In this document: positions 27,902-37,145 of the stretch, piece by piece
Layout of the letters: each line of letters opens with the position of its first letter
Position numbering within the stretch: position 1 is the first letter of the stretch
DNA from: Antribacter gilvus
Lineage (GTDB): Bacteria; Actinomycetota; Actinomycetes; Actinomycetales; Cellulomonadaceae
Reading direction: 5' to 3'
Length of the DNA: 64,000 nt
Assembly (NCBI RefSeq): GCF_003946865.1
Contig: NZ_QXTH01000010.1
Span: 124,001-188,000, forward strand
Position numbers and translations under genes: made by a program
The notes under the pieces: model-generated
The model's database searches: none
What the model saw: the letters and a program-made list of their open reading frames with translations, nothing else
Told to the model about the DNA's origin: nothing

Positions 27902-28954
27902 ATGGACGTGGTCGTCGCGGGGTCGCACGGTTTCATCGGGTCCGCCCTCGTGGCGGACCTCCTCGCACGCGGCCACGACGTGCGCCGCCTGGTCCGTCCG
28001 GGCAGCGCCGCCCGACGGCGGAGCCCGGCTCCCGCTGCCGGGTCGCCAACTGCCGGGTCGCCCGCTGCGGGGTCGACGGCCGCGTCGCCCGCTGCGGGGT
28101 CGACGGCCGGGTCGCCCGCTGCGGGGTCGACCGCCGCCGGCTCGACTCGTGGCCCTGGCGTCGTCGCCCGCGGGACCGTCGTGGACCTGCCCTGGGACCC
28201 GTACGCCGGCGACCTCTCCCCCGCGGCACTCGAAGGCGCCGACGCCGTCGTCAACCTCGCGGGCGCCGGGATCGGCGACCGCCGGTGGACGCCCGCGTAC
28301 CGGCGCGAGATCCTGCGGTCCCGGGTCGCCACCACCGGTCTGCTCGCCCGCACGCTGGCGTCGCTCGACGAGCCCGGCGTGCTGGTCCAGTCCACGGGCA
28401 TCGGCGCTTACGGCAACCGTGGCGACGAGACGCTCACCGAGACCTCCTCGCGTGGCGACGACTTCCTCGCGGACGTCGTGAAGGCCTGGGAGTCCGCGGC
28501 GGAGCCCGCCGCCGAGGCTGGGGTCCGCGTGGCCCACCTGCGCAGCGGCATCGTGCTCGCTCCCCGGGGTGGCGCGCTCGGCCGGCTCCTGCCGCTGATC
28601 CGGCTCGGGCTGGGCGGCCCGCTGGGTTCCGGCCGTCAGTGGTGGCCGTGGATCACGCTGCCCGACGAGCTCGCCGTCTTCCGGTACGCCATCGAGCACC
28701 CGCTCGCTGGGCCCGTGAACACCGTGGCTCCCGACCTTGCGACCAACGCCCAGGTGGTGCGGGCGGTCGCACGCGCCCTCCACCGGCCGGCGGTGCTCCC
28801 CGTCCCCCGCATCGCCCTCCGTGTCGCAGTAGGCCAGTTCGCGGACGACCTGCTCCGGTCCCAGCGTGCGGTCCCCGCCGTGCTGGAGGCGGCCGGCTTC
28901 CGCTGGGAGCACCCGACGCTCGAGTCGGCCGCGCGCTGGGTCGCCGAGGGCTGA
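27902..28954 (+). CDS. TIGR01777 family epimerase (SulA-like)
   Basis: A 350-residue SDR-type nucleotide-sugar epimerase-like protein with an N-terminal Rossmann start (VVVAGSHGFIGSAL) and the family segments NLAGAGIGDRRW and STGIGAYG. The M. tuberculosis Rv2216 lies in the same place after dlaT, from memory. Unusual is an insertion at about residues 40-82 of Ala/Gly/Ser/Pro repeats, encoded by three exact-length 27-bp units, between the first strand-helix unit and the rest; the fold can probably tolerate it as a loop. Leaderless: TAGGTT, 6 nt, ATG. Confidence 0.88.
   Translation: MDVVVAGSHGFIGSALVADLLARGHDVRRLVRPGSAARRRSPAPAAGSPTAGSPAAGSTAASPAAGSTAGSPAAGSTAAGSTRGPGVVARGTVVDLPWDPYAGDLSPAALEGADAVVNLAGAGIGDRRWTPAYRREILRSRVATTGLLARTLASLDEPGVLVQSTGIGAYGNRGDETLTETSSRGDDFLADVVKAWESAAEPAAEAGVRVAHLRSGIVLAPRGGALGRLLPLIRLGLGGPLGSGRQWWPWITLPDELAVFRYAIEHPLAGPVNTVAPDLATNAQVVRAVARALHRPAVLPVPRIALRVAVGQFADDLLRSQRAVPAVLEAAGFRWEHPTLESAARWVAEG
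28058..28138 (+). repeat. 27-bp tandem repeat, three copies, in frame
   Basis: Three copies of a 27-bp unit beginning TCGCCCGCTGCGGGGTCGAC at 28058, 28085 and 28112. They encode SPAAGSTA plus one variable residue per unit inside the TIGR01777 epimerase gene. Copies 1 and 2 differ at one or two bases. Confidence 0.85.
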
Positions 28955-28975
28955 CCGGGCACCGGCCCGCCCCGC

Positions 28976-30625
28976 TCACGCGACCGCCGCCACCCGCCAG
29001 CCGGACGCGGTCCAGGCGAGGGTGAGCGTGGCGGTCCGCACGCCCGAACCGGGCACGGCGGTCTCGACACCGTCCGCCGCGACCTGGATGTGCGCGCCGA
29101 CGACGTACCTGACGCGGACCGTCGCCCTGTCCGTCGCCCTGTCCGTCGCTCCGGCCGCCGCCGCCTGCGCCGCTCCCGCCTCCGGGTCCGGCGCCAGCTC
29201 CCCCGGTTCGGCGGCCGCCTCTGCGGAGACCACCTCGACCGTCGCGCCCACGACCCGGGTCCCTGTGGTGCTGAGCTCGGCCAGCAGGGCCATGTCTGCC
29301 GCGTGCGCGGCCGTACCGGGCACGTGCACGCGTGCCGCGTCGCTCCCGTCGCCGGCGAGGAGGGCCATCCGCCGCCGGGTCAGCTCGGTCGCCGCGGCCT
29401 GCGGGTCGGCCGGGTCGAGCGCCGGGTCGAGCGTCGGGTCGAGCGTCGGGTCGTCCGCGGGCGCTGTGGGCACCGAGGCGCGACCGGCTACGGACCGCGG
29501 CCCCGGGGCGCCGCCCGCCGGGGCCACCGGGGCGCCGCCCGCCGGGTCCTGCGGGTGCGGCGAGGCGGCCGCCTGAGGCGCCCCAGGACCGCCGTCGGGC
29601 ACCGTGCCGGCCCCGGGCACCGCGGCCGAGGTGAGGGCCCCGGCACCCAGGCCCGAGGCGAGGCCCACCACCACGGCGACCGCCGCGAGGACGGTGCCGC
29701 GCGAGGCGCGACGGGAGCGTGCGGCCGGGCTCGGCCCGGTCGTACCCGGCCCCGCCGTCCCCGCCTGCCGCAGCCCTGCCGTCCTCGGCACCGCCAGACC
29801 CGGCGCCGCACGCCCCCACACCGCCCGCCCCGGAGCGCGGGCGCCGCGGGCCGTCCGTCGCCCTCCACCGTCCGGCGAGACGGGGAGCGTCGCCCGCCGA
29901 CGACGCCAGAGCCCGCTGGCCTCCGCACGAGGCGCCACGACCGGATGCTGCCCGGTCAGCGCGACGCACACAAGAGCCGACGCCTCGGGAACTCGGACCG
30001 GCTCAGGAGCGACCGCCTGGTGCACCCGTGCCGCGAGCGTCCCCGCCTCGGGCCGGTCGCGAGGATCCGGTGCGGCGGCACGCGCGAGCTCCGCCTCCAG
30101 CCCTGGCGCGGCGCCCGTCGCCACGACGCCGCCCACGACGCCGCCCACGAGACCGCCCACGAGACCGGCGAGGGACCGCACGTCGTCCGCGGGGGTCGTC
30201 AGAGGGCCGTCGGGCGGGGCGAGCCGCGGGCGGAGGAGGGCCGAGCCGTCGGGCCGCAGAAGCACGTCCTCGGCCCGGACCGGGCCTTGCGTCAGCCCGG
30301 CGGAGTGCAGGGCCGCGAGCGCCTGTGCGACCGCGACCACCACGCCGGACGCCTCGGCCGGGGTCAGCGGACTGCGCGCGGCCAAGGCTGTGGGCAGGTC
30401 TGTCGCGTCGGGGCGGGCGATGCGCACCTCGAGCGCCTCGGGTCCGTGCGGAACCACGCCGACCACCGGTGCGAGGCTCGGGTGCTCCAGCGCGCGGAGC
30501 GTCTCGAGCCGGTGGACGAGGGCATCCCGATCGACGGCCTCGGCCGGGATGACGACGCGGACCAGCTCGGACGGGATCGCGGGGACGTGCTGCGGGAGCG
30601 GGGCGTCGGGATCGGTCGGGTGCAC
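28976..30625 (-). CDS. Membrane-anchored pseudokinase-like protein
   Basis: A 549-residue protein. Residues about 15-225 keep the outline of a bacterial Ser/Thr kinase fold (LEHPSLAPVVGV, LAALHSAGLTQGPVRAEDVLL, DPRDRPEAGTLAARV), but the HRD catalytic aspartate is missing (TQGPVRAEDV) and no DFG motif follows, so it cannot phosphorylate normally. A basic linker leads to one membrane helix (about 322-347), then an extracellular part with DPTLDP repeats and a C-terminal beta-rich domain ending in WTASGWRVAAV, similar to NTF2-like or Mce-associated tails. It might sense or scaffold at the membrane. Three 12-bp repeat arrays lie in the gene. Confidence 0.7.
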   Translation of the reverse strand: MHPTDPDAPLPQHVPAIPSELVRVVIPAEAVDRDALVHRLETLRALEHPSLAPVVGVVPHGPEALEVRIARPDATDLPTALAARSPLTPAEASGVVVAVAQALAALHSAGLTQGPVRAEDVLLRPDGSALLRPRLAPPDGPLTTPADDVRSLAGLVGGLVGGVVGGVVATGAAPGLEAELARAAAPDPRDRPEAGTLAARVHQAVAPEPVRVPEASALVCVALTGQHPVVAPRAEASGLWRRRRATLPVSPDGGGRRTARGARAPGRAVWGRAAPGLAVPRTAGLRQAGTAGPGTTGPSPAARSRRASRGTVLAAVAVVVGLASGLGAGALTSAAVPGAGTVPDGGPGAPQAAASPHPQDPAGGAPVAPAGGAPGPRSVAGRASVPTAPADDPTLDPTLDPALDPADPQAAATELTRRRMALLAGDGSDAARVHVPGTAAHAADMALLAELSTTGTRVVGATVEVVSAEAAAEPGELAPDPEAGAAQAAAAGATDRATDRATVRVRYVVGAHIQVAADGVETAVPGSGVRTATLTLAWTASGWRVAAVA

Positions 30626-30682
30626 GAGTCCATCCCACCCCGTGCGGACGGATCCCGCTCGTGGTCGTCCACAGGTCCCCGG

Positions 30683-31720
30683 TCAGACCGGGACGGTCCG
30701 CCCCTCCTTGGCCGAGACGCGGGCGGCGTCGAGCACCTCGGCGGTGCGGACGGCGTCGGCCGGCTCGACGGGGATCTGGCCGTCGCCCGTCAGCCATTCC
30801 TCGACGGCCCGGTAGAAGTCGGCGTGGCTGCCGGGGGCGGCGGGGACGGGGGTGCGCTCGCGCCCCCGGGTGAGCCAGCCGTGGGTGCCTTCGGGCGCGG
30901 TCTCGTCGAGCACCTCGAAGGGCGAGGCGTCTGCCTCGAACGAGGTGACCAGGTACGCCCCGCCGGATCCGAGCACGCGGGTGCGCGGGCCGGGTGCTCC
31001 GACGAGCGAGCCGGCCCACAGCCGGGAGACGACGGCCTGCGGCGACGCGGCAACGCCTCCGCCGGGCGCGTGGTGCAGCACGAGGAACACGTCGTCCTCG
31101 GTGGGCGTGCTCAGGGCGCGGAGCTCGGCGGACACGGACTGCACCCTGCCGAACAGGCGGGTGGCGGAGTCCACGAGGTGGGGGCCGAGGTCGAGGAGGA
31201 GGCCGCCGCCGGAGAGGTCGTTCTCCTTCCAGCGCTGCTGGGGCCGGGGCCGCCAGCGCTCCCAGTGCCGTTCGAACGTGTGCACGTCGCCGAGCTCTCC
31301 CCGGCGCAGCAGCCCGACGAGGGTCAGCTGCTCGGGGTCCCAGCGGCGGTTCTGGAACACCGTGAAGGGAGTGCCGGTGGAGGCGGCCGCGGAGACGACA
31401 CGGCGTGCCTCTGCCGCGGTGGTCGCGATGGGCTTGTCGAGGACGAACGGCACGCCGGACGCCGCGACCTGTGCCGCGTGCTCCGCGTGGGAGCCGCTGG
31501 GGCTGGCGATCACGACGAGGTCGTACGCGCTCGGGTCGGCGAGGAGGCTCGTGAGGTCGGGATGGAGCCGGGCTCCCGGCCAGTCCCCCGCGGCCTGCAC
31601 CCGGCGCCCGGGGTCCCGGGTCACCACGGCTGTGACGCTCATGCCCGCCTCACGCGCCAGCCGGGCATGGATCTGCCTGCCCGCTCCCCCGTACCCGACG
31701 ATCGCCATCCGCAGTGTCAT
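30683..31720 (-). CDS. Gfo/Idh/MocA family oxidoreductase
   Basis: A 345-residue NAD(P)-dependent oxidoreductase. The Rossmann start is IVGYGGAGRQIHA and the family's E-K-P motif appears as LDKPIATT. The catalytic region ENDLSGGGLLLDLGPHLVD has the conserved D/H pair. Members act on sugars, inositols or sugar amines; the substrate is not clear. The ATG at 31720 cuts a longer frame. A CACGAT hexamer 6 nt upstream may be a weak leaderless -10. Confidence 0.88.
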   Translation of the reverse strand: MTLRMAIVGYGGAGRQIHARLAREAGMSVTAVVTRDPGRRVQAAGDWPGARLHPDLTSLLADPSAYDLVVIASPSGSHAEHAAQVAASGVPFVLDKPIATTAAEARRVVSAAASTGTPFTVFQNRRWDPEQLTLVGLLRRGELGDVHTFERHWERWRPRPQQRWKENDLSGGGLLLDLGPHLVDSATRLFGRVQSVSAELRALSTPTEDDVFLVLHHAPGGGVAASPQAVVSRLWAGSLVGAPGPRTRVLGSGGAYLVTSFEADASPFEVLDETAPEGTHGWLTRGRERTPVPAAPGSHADFYRAVEEWLTGDGQIPVEPADAVRTAEVLDAARVSAKEGRTVPV

Positions 31721-31856
31721 CTGCCCATCGTGCCCGAGTCCCGGCCAGTTCACCCCGCGAGACCGCCCGGGATGCCCGTTGCTTGACGCTTCTCCCGGTA
31801 CTGGCACAATGGGCCGCGCATATCGCACATCACTCGGTTTGTCGTGTTAAGACGGG

Positions 31857-32663
31857 ATGAAGATCTTCGTGAGCTCCACACGGACGGGCAAGAAGGACAG
31901 CACGGCGAGCACAGGTCGTGAGCCCGCCCGGGTCCACCCCGACCGGCTCCGCACCACTCCGAAGGTCGGCAAGCGCAAGCTGCTCCAGCTCGTCCTCGTC
32001 CTCGTGGCCGCAGCGATCCTCCTCGGCAACATGGCCTTCCAGTCCCGTCAGGACGACACCCCGGCGGCAGATCCGGCCGCCGGTGGCGCCCTGGACACGC
32101 TGTTGGAGCTCCCCGTCCAGGAGCCCGCCCCGGAGGACGGCTACGACCGGGAGCGCGACTTCGGGAGCTCGTGGCAGGACGTCGACGACAACGGGTGCGA
32201 CACCCGCAACGACATCCTGCAGCGCGACCTCGAGGACATCGCGTACTCGTCCGGCTCGTCGTGCGAGGTGGCGTCCGGCAGGCTGGACGACCCGTACACC
32301 GGCACCGCGATCGACTTCCGGCGCGGCAAGGAGTCGGGCGCGGTCCAGATCGACCACATCGTGGCGCTGAAGAACGCGTGGACCACCGGCGCGCAGGACT
32401 GGGACCGCGACAAGCGCGTCGAGTTCGCGAACGACCCGCTCAACCTCGTGGCGTCCGACGGGCCGGCGAACATGGGCAAGGGTGCCAAGGACGCGTCGCA
32501 GTGGCTGCCCGACAACCAGGCCTACCAGTGCCCCTACGTGGCCCGGCAGATCGCCGTCAAGGCGACCTACGACCTGTGGGTCACCCCGGCGGAGCGCGAC
32601 GCCATGGAAGACGTGCTCCTCAGCTGCCCGGCAGAGCCCCTGCCGTCCCGCACGTCGTCCTGA
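31857..32663 (+). CDS. Membrane-anchored HNH-family nuclease (GmrSD C-terminal-like)
   Basis: A 268-residue protein with a cytoplasmic basic N-terminus, one membrane helix (about 43-61) and an exported domain of the DUF1524/HNH class. The nuclease core is visible as QIDHIVALKNAW...FANDPLNLVASDG...NMGKG, with His and Asn residues for metal and DNA binding. Four cysteines (GCDTR, SSCEV, QCPYV, LSCPA) could form disulfides outside the cell. Such secreted nucleases in actinobacteria probably serve nutrition or competition. No toxin or immunity gene is adjacent. Confidence 0.85.
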   Translation: MKIFVSSTRTGKKDSTASTGREPARVHPDRLRTTPKVGKRKLLQLVLVLVAAAILLGNMAFQSRQDDTPAADPAAGGALDTLLELPVQEPAPEDGYDRERDFGSSWQDVDDNGCDTRNDILQRDLEDIAYSSGSSCEVASGRLDDPYTGTAIDFRRGKESGAVQIDHIVALKNAWTTGAQDWDRDKRVEFANDPLNLVASDGPANMGKGAKDASQWLPDNQAYQCPYVARQIAVKATYDLWVTPAERDAMEDVLLSCPAEPLPSRTSS

Positions 32664-32669
32664 CGCGGT

Positions 32670-33602
32670 TCACGCCCGGTCGCGCCACCAGGCGACGGTG
32701 GCCGCGAGCGCGTCGTCGTGCGGCGTGGGCGTGAGGCCGAGCGCCTCCTGGGAGCGGGCCGAGTCCACGACGAACGGCCGGTCGAACTGGTACCGCACGT
32801 GCCGCAGCTCGCGCATCATGGGCGAGGCGACGCCGACGAGCCCGACGAGCCATCCCGGGACAGAGCCGACGCGCGATGCGGGCGCTCCCGCGATCTCGCA
32901 CAGCCGCTCGGCCATCGCCCGGTAGGTCGTCGCCGGTCCGGTCGGGACGTGCCAGGCCCGGCCCCAGGCCCGGTCGCCGGTGCCTGCGGCGACCAGGGCG
33001 GCCGCGACGTCGGGCACGTACGACCACGAGTGCGGCTGGTCGGGGTCACCGACGAGGCGGGCCGGCCGGCCGGCGAGCAGCGGGGGCACGAACCGGTCCC
33101 CCAGGTGCGACTGGTCCAGGCAGCCGGGCCCGAAGTAGTCGGACGCACGCAGCTCGGTCGCTCGGACGCGGCCGGCCTCGTGCGCCGCGAGCGCGTCGTC
33201 CCACAGGCGGGCCCGTACCGCGGCCTTGGCGCTCGACGGCGCGATCGCGTGGTCCTCCGCCATGGGGCCCGACGGCGGCCCGTACACGTACAGGTTGCCG
33301 AGGATCACGTAGCCGGCACCCGTCGCCTCCACGGCCCTGAGGAGCCCGGCCGCCACCGGCGGCCAGTCGGTGAGCCAGCGGTGGTAGGCCGGGTTGACGC
33401 AGTTGTAGAGGGTGTCCGCGCCTCGGGCGAGGGCCGCGACCGCCGCGCCGTCGGCCGCGTCGGCGCTCTTCCGCCGGACTCCCGGGTGGTCCGGCCCTGA
33501 GCCGGAGCGGCTGACGAGCACCACCTCGTGCCCCTGCTCCGCGAGCCGCACGGCGACGTGCGCCCCGACCTGCCCGGCTCCGACGACGACGTGCTTGCCC
33601 AT
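32670..33602 (-). CDS. NAD-dependent epimerase/dehydratase
   Basis: A 310-residue atypical SDR with GxGxxG motif VVGAGQVGAH. The Y-x3-K is not standard (NLYVYGPPSGP), as in the atypical NAD(P)-binding epimerase group. The start ATG is preceded by a GAGGAG ribosome-binding site. It is divergent from a TetR regulator, and operator-like repeats lie between them, so it is probably the regulator's target. Substrate unknown. Confidence 0.88.
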   Translation of the reverse strand: MGKHVVVGAGQVGAHVAVRLAEQGHEVVLVSRSGSGPDHPGVRRKSADAADGAAVAALARGADTLYNCVNPAYHRWLTDWPPVAAGLLRAVEATGAGYVILGNLYVYGPPSGPMAEDHAIAPSSAKAAVRARLWDDALAAHEAGRVRATELRASDYFGPGCLDQSHLGDRFVPPLLAGRPARLVGDPDQPHSWSYVPDVAAALVAAGTGDRAWGRAWHVPTGPATTYRAMAERLCEIAGAPASRVGSVPGWLVGLVGVASPMMRELRHVRYQFDRPFVVDSARSQEALGLTPTPHDDALAATVAWWRDRA

Positions 33603-33626
33603 ATCGACTCCTCAGTTGTGACTGGC

Positions 33627-33706
33627 GCTCTCGTTCGAGAGCAATGCTCTCGCCTGGCTCCGGTCCGTGTCAAGAGCACCGCTCTCGCTTCTGCGCACCG
33701 CTCTTG
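33627..33706. promoter_or_regulatory. Cluster of GAGAGC half-sites, probable TetR operators
   Basis: GCTCTCG-TT-CGAGAGC (33627-33642) is a perfect palindrome; its right arm also pairs as GAGAGC-AAT-GCTCTC (33637-33651). A further near-palindrome AAGAGC-ACC-GCTCTC is at 33672-33686, and a single GCTCTTG lies at 33700-33706 just before the TetR -10 hexamer TACGCT (33707-33712). Placed between the divergent epimerase and TetR genes. Confidence 0.7.
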
Positions 33707-33718
33707 TACGCTGCTCGC

Positions 33719-34450
33719 ATGAGCTCGAGCAGCACCGCCCGTGCCCGCGCCCGCGCGGAGCTGACGCAGGAGATCGTCGACATCGCCCGCGGTCAGCTCG
33801 CGACGTCCGGGGCCGCCGGGCTGTCGCTCCGCGCGGTCGCCCGGGAGATGGGCATGGTCTCGTCGGCGCTGTACCGCTACTTCCCCAGCCGGGACGACCT
33901 GCTGACCCGGCTGATCATCGACGGGTACGACGCCGTGGGCGAGGCGGTCGAGCGGTCCGACGCCGCCGTCGACCCCGAGGACGTCGCGGGCCGCCTCGTC
34001 GCCGTGTGCCACGCCGTCCGGACCTGGGCCCTGGCCCACCCTCACGAGTACGCGCTGCTGCACGGCTCCCCCGTGCCGGGGTACAGCGCGCCCCAGGACA
34101 CGGTGGGACCTGCGGTCCGGGACACCGTCGTGCTCGGACGCATCATCGGGGACGCGTGGGCCTCGGGAAGGCTCGTCCTGCCCGACGGCGACCTCCCGGC
34201 CGGCTCTCCCCTCGCGGACGACCTCGACGTGGTCCGCGAGATGATGCCGGGAGTGCCCGCGGCCGTCGTCGTACGGGCCGTCGCTCTCTGGGCGACGCTC
34301 TACGGGATGGTGAGCTTCGAGGTCTTCGGGACGCTCGACAACGTGGTCCGCGAGCGGGACGCGTTGTTCGACCACACCGTGCGGGGCCTCGTCGCGTGGA
34401 TCGGCCTGCGCGCTGACGGCCGTGGCGATGGTGTCGGCGGGGCGGCGTAG
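33719..34450 (+). CDS. TetR family regulator
   Basis: A 243-residue TetR regulator. The helix-turn-helix is plain at about 30-60 ([27 protein letters not shown]). The C-terminal part (DUF-type, [20 protein letters not shown]) resembles the group with a TetR_C_13-like domain. It likely represses the divergent epimerase and itself through the GAGAGC sites. Leaderless start: TACGCT, 6 nt, ATG, so a protein bound at the operator would also block transcription start. Confidence 0.92.
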   Translation: MSSSSTARARARAELTQEIVDIARGQLATSGAAGLSLRAVAREMGMVSSALYRYFPSRDDLLTRLIIDGYDAVGEAVERSDAAVDPEDVAGRLVAVCHAVRTWALAHPHEYALLHGSPVPGYSAPQDTVGPAVRDTVVLGRIIGDAWASGRLVLPDGDLPAGSPLADDLDVVREMMPGVPAAVVVRAVALWATLYGMVSFEVFGTLDNVVRERDALFDHTVRGLVAWIGLRADGRGDGVGGAA

Positions 34451-34460
34451 GGTGGCATCC

Positions 34461-35177
34461 GTGGACATCCAGCACCTCACCGGCCACGTGGACTACCACG
34501 AGGGCTGGGACCTCCAGCGGCGAACCCACGAGGCGGTCCGGACCGGCGAGCAGGACGGCACGGTGTTCCTCCTGGAGCATGCGTCCGTCTACACGGCGGG
34601 CCGGCGCACACGCAAGGACGAGTACCCCGTGGACGGCACCGTGGTGGTCGACGTCGACCGCGGCGGCAAGATCACGTGGCACGGGCCGGGGCAGGTTGTG
34701 GCGTACCCCATCGTCGCTCTGGAGAGCCCCATCGACGTGGTCGCGTACATCCGCACCCTCGAGGACGCGGTGATCGACGTCTGCGCACAGCTCGGCGTCG
34801 AGACCCTGCGCGTCGAGGGCCGCTCGGGCGTGTGGCTGGCCGCGGAGGACGCCGCCGTCGTCGGCTCCGGTGCCCGGCGGGAGCGGAAGATCTGCGCGAT
34901 CGGCGCGCGCGTCGCCAAGGGCGTGACGATGCACGGGCTGGCCCTCAACTGCGACGCGGACCTCACGGCGTTCGACCTGATCGTGCCGTGCGGGATCGAC
35001 GACGCCGACGTCACGTCGCTCACCGCGGAGCTCGGCCGCCAGGTCACCGTGGACGAGGTGCGGCCGCTGCTGGCGAACGCCCTCGAACGGCACCTTGTTC
35101 CCCTGCTCGCGGTGACGAAGCCCACGCCGGACGCCGTCGGAGCGCCTTCGGCGGCCACCCCTGCTGCCGTAGTCTGA
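34461..35177 (+). CDS. lipB: Octanoyl transferase
   Basis: A 238-residue LipB that moves octanoate from acyl carrier protein to lipoyl domains. Hallmarks include [18 protein letters not shown], the catalytic Lys in [10 protein letters not shown] and Cys in IVPCGI. The GTG at 34461 is preferred: GGGTGG lies 5 nt upstream and TAGGGT 7 nt upstream. Its end carries the promoter hexamer of lipA. Its product is needed for the E2 encoded at 26.0 kb. Confidence 0.96.
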   Translation: MDIQHLTGHVDYHEGWDLQRRTHEAVRTGEQDGTVFLLEHASVYTAGRRTRKDEYPVDGTVVVDVDRGGKITWHGPGQVVAYPIVALESPIDVVAYIRTLEDAVIDVCAQLGVETLRVEGRSGVWLAAEDAAVVGSGARRERKICAIGARVAKGVTMHGLALNCDADLTAFDLIVPCGIDDADVTSLTAELGRQVTVDEVRPLLANALERHLVPLLAVTKPTPDAVGAPSAATPAAVV

Positions 35178-35182
35178 ACCGC

Positions 35183-36184
35183 ATGACGCTCGCACCCGAA
35201 GGCCGTCGAATGCTGCGTATCGAGGCGCGCAACTCGACTACCCCGATCGAGAAGAAGCCCGAGTGGATCAAGACCCGGGCGACGATGGGCCCGGAGTACC
35301 GGGACATGAAGGGACTCGTCAAGAGCGAGGGCCTGCACACGGTCTGCGAGGAAGCGGGCTGTCCCAACATCTTCGAGTGCTGGGAGGACCGCGAGGCCAC
35401 CTTCCTCATCGGCGGTGACCAGTGCACGCGCCGCTGCGACTTCTGCCAGATCGACACCGGCAAGCCGGCCGACTTCGACGCGGACGAGCCGCGTCGTGTC
35501 GCCGAGTCGGTCAAGACGATGGGCCTGCGGTACTCGACGATCACGGGCGTCGCCCGTGACGACCTGGCCGACGGCGGCGCGTGGCTCTACGCGGAGACCG
35601 TCCGCCAGATCCACGCGATGAACCCTGGCACCGGCGTCGAGCTCCTGATCCCCGACTTCAACGCGATCCCCGAGCTGCTGGACGAGGTCAACGACTCGCG
35701 TCCCGAGGTGCTCGCGCACAACGTCGAGACGGTCCCCCGGATCTTCAAGCAGATCCGTCCGGCGTTCCGCTACGACCGCTCCCTCTCCGTGATCACCCGC
35801 GCCCGCGAGGCCGGCCTCGTCACCAAGTCGAACCTCATCCTCGGCATGGGCGAGACCACCGAAGAGGTCGTGGTCGCCCTGCAGGACCTGCACGACGCCG
35901 GGACCGACCTCATCACCATCACCCAGTACCTCCGCCCCTCGCTGCGCCACCACCCGGTGGACCGCTGGGTGCGCCCCGAGGAGTTCGTCGAGCTGTCGCA
36001 GGCCGCCGAGGAGATGGGCTTCCTCGGGGTCATGGCGGGGCCGCTCGTGCGCTCGTCGTACCGGGCCGGCCGCCTCTGGGGGCAGGCCATGACCCGTCGC
36101 GGGCTCGAGATGCCCGCGGCGCTCGCACACCTCGCCGAGCCCACCACCTCCCGCCAGGAGGCGGCGAGCCTCCTGGCACGCTGA
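35183..36184 (+). CDS. lipA: Lipoyl synthase
   Basis: A 333-residue radical SAM enzyme that inserts two sulfurs into protein-bound octanoate. Both clusters' cysteine sets are present: [12 protein letters not shown] (C-x4-C-x5-C, auxiliary cluster) and CTRRCDFC (C-x3-C-x2-C, radical SAM). The gene starts 5 bp after lipB. A TAGTCT hexamer overlaps the lipB end exactly 7 nt before the ATG, so lipA may have its own leaderless transcript in addition to read-through. Confidence 0.98.
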   Translation: MTLAPEGRRMLRIEARNSTTPIEKKPEWIKTRATMGPEYRDMKGLVKSEGLHTVCEEAGCPNIFECWEDREATFLIGGDQCTRRCDFCQIDTGKPADFDADEPRRVAESVKTMGLRYSTITGVARDDLADGGAWLYAETVRQIHAMNPGTGVELLIPDFNAIPELLDEVNDSRPEVLAHNVETVPRIFKQIRPAFRYDRSLSVITRAREAGLVTKSNLILGMGETTEEVVVALQDLHDAGTDLITITQYLRPSLRHHPVDRWVRPEEFVELSQAAEEMGFLGVMAGPLVRSSYRAGRLWGQAMTRRGLEMPAALAHLAEPTTSRQEAASLLAR

Positions 36185-36204
36185 CACGACTAGAATTTAG
36201 GACC

Positions 36205-36948
36205 ATGGCCCGAACCCCGTCCGGAGCAGGCTCGCGCGCGGACGCGCCCGCCGGCACCCAGAAGCAGAAGAAGCCCAAGAAGCAGCGCTGGTATCACCAG
36301 GTGTGGGCCGTCTACAAGATGACCCGCAAGCAGGACCCCAACGTCACCTGGCTGATGCTCACGGTGTTCGTCGGTGTGATCGTGGTGGCGCTGACCATCG
36401 GTCTGCTCGCCTCTCAGCCGATCTACGCGCTCGTCGTGGGCCTGCCCTTCGCGCTCCTCGGGGCCATGTTCGTGCTCTCCCGCAAGGCGGAGCGCGCCGC
36501 ATACACGCAGATCGAGGGCCAGCCGGGTGCCGCCCGTGCCGCCCTCGGCACCGTCCGTGGCGGGTGGAACTTCGAGGAGGAGCCCGTCGCGGTGGACCCG
36601 CGCAGCCGTGACCTCGTGTTCCGTGGCGTCGGCCGCGCCGGCGTCGTGCTCGTGTCCGAGGGTCCCGCACACCGTGCCGGCAAGCTCCTCGAGGGCGAGC
36701 GTCGTCGCGTGTCCCGCATCCTGCCCAACGTGCCCGTCACGGTCATCCAGTGCGGCAACGACGAGGGCCAGGTGCCGCTGACCAAGGTCGCCGGCACGGT
36801 GCGCAAGCTCAAGTCCACGCTGACCAAGATGGAGGTCGCGGAGGTCGCCAAGCGCCTCAAGGCGATCGGCGGGGCCAAGCTCCCGATCCCGAAGGGGATC
36901 GACCCCACGCGGGCCCGTCCGGACCGCAAGGGCATGCGCGGTCGCTGA
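36205..36948 (+). CDS. DUF4191 membrane protein
   Basis: A 247-residue DUF4191 protein, the counterpart of M. tuberculosis Rv2219 which also follows lipA (from memory). Two membrane helices (about 49-68 and 74-93) follow a basic N-terminus. The rest is soluble and basic (VRKLKSTLTKMEVAEVAKRLKAIGG). A TAGAAT hexamer lies 8 nt before the ATG and an AGGA element directly before it. Function unknown; conserved linkage to lipA and glnA1 is the only clue. Confidence 0.9.
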   Translation: MARTPSGAGSRADAPAGTQKQKKPKKQRWYHQVWAVYKMTRKQDPNVTWLMLTVFVGVIVVALTIGLLASQPIYALVVGLPFALLGAMFVLSRKAERAAYTQIEGQPGAARAALGTVRGGWNFEEEPVAVDPRSRDLVFRGVGRAGVVLVSEGPAHRAGKLLEGERRRVSRILPNVPVTVIQCGNDEGQVPLTKVAGTVRKLKSTLTKMEVAEVAKRLKAIGGAKLPIPKGIDPTRARPDRKGMRGR

Positions 36949-36966
36949 CCCTGGTGCACCTCGTGC

Positions 36967-36998
36967 CGAGGGCGTCCTCCTCCGGGAGGGCGCCCTCG
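36967..36998 (+). terminator. Hairpin after DUF4191
   Basis: 14-nt arms (36967-36980 and 36985-36998) with one G-T mismatch and a TCCG loop, followed by CTCTTTGG. It lies 18 bp after the DUF4191 stop and separates the lip operon from the glnA1 promoter region. Confidence 0.7.
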
Positions 36999-37145
36999 CT
37001 CTTTGGCTGTGATCTACCTCGCTCTTTGCCTGCCGAGCGGGGCGCCGTCCACGCGTCCGGCAGGCGGACGTCGTCGGGCCGCACGTCCTCTGGTCTGGCA
37101 CTCTGGGGGCGGCTGGCAGACGTCGTACCGCGCCATCTCCTATCC

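Noticed and set aside
29090-31786. An 898-codon + strand open frame
   Set aside because: It runs antisense across two unrelated real genes (pseudokinase and Gfo/Idh) and has shadow composition.
31857-32663. Reading the HNH protein as part of a restriction or toxin-immunity system
   Set aside because: It is membrane-anchored with an exported domain, and no methyltransferase, immunity or restriction partner is adjacent.
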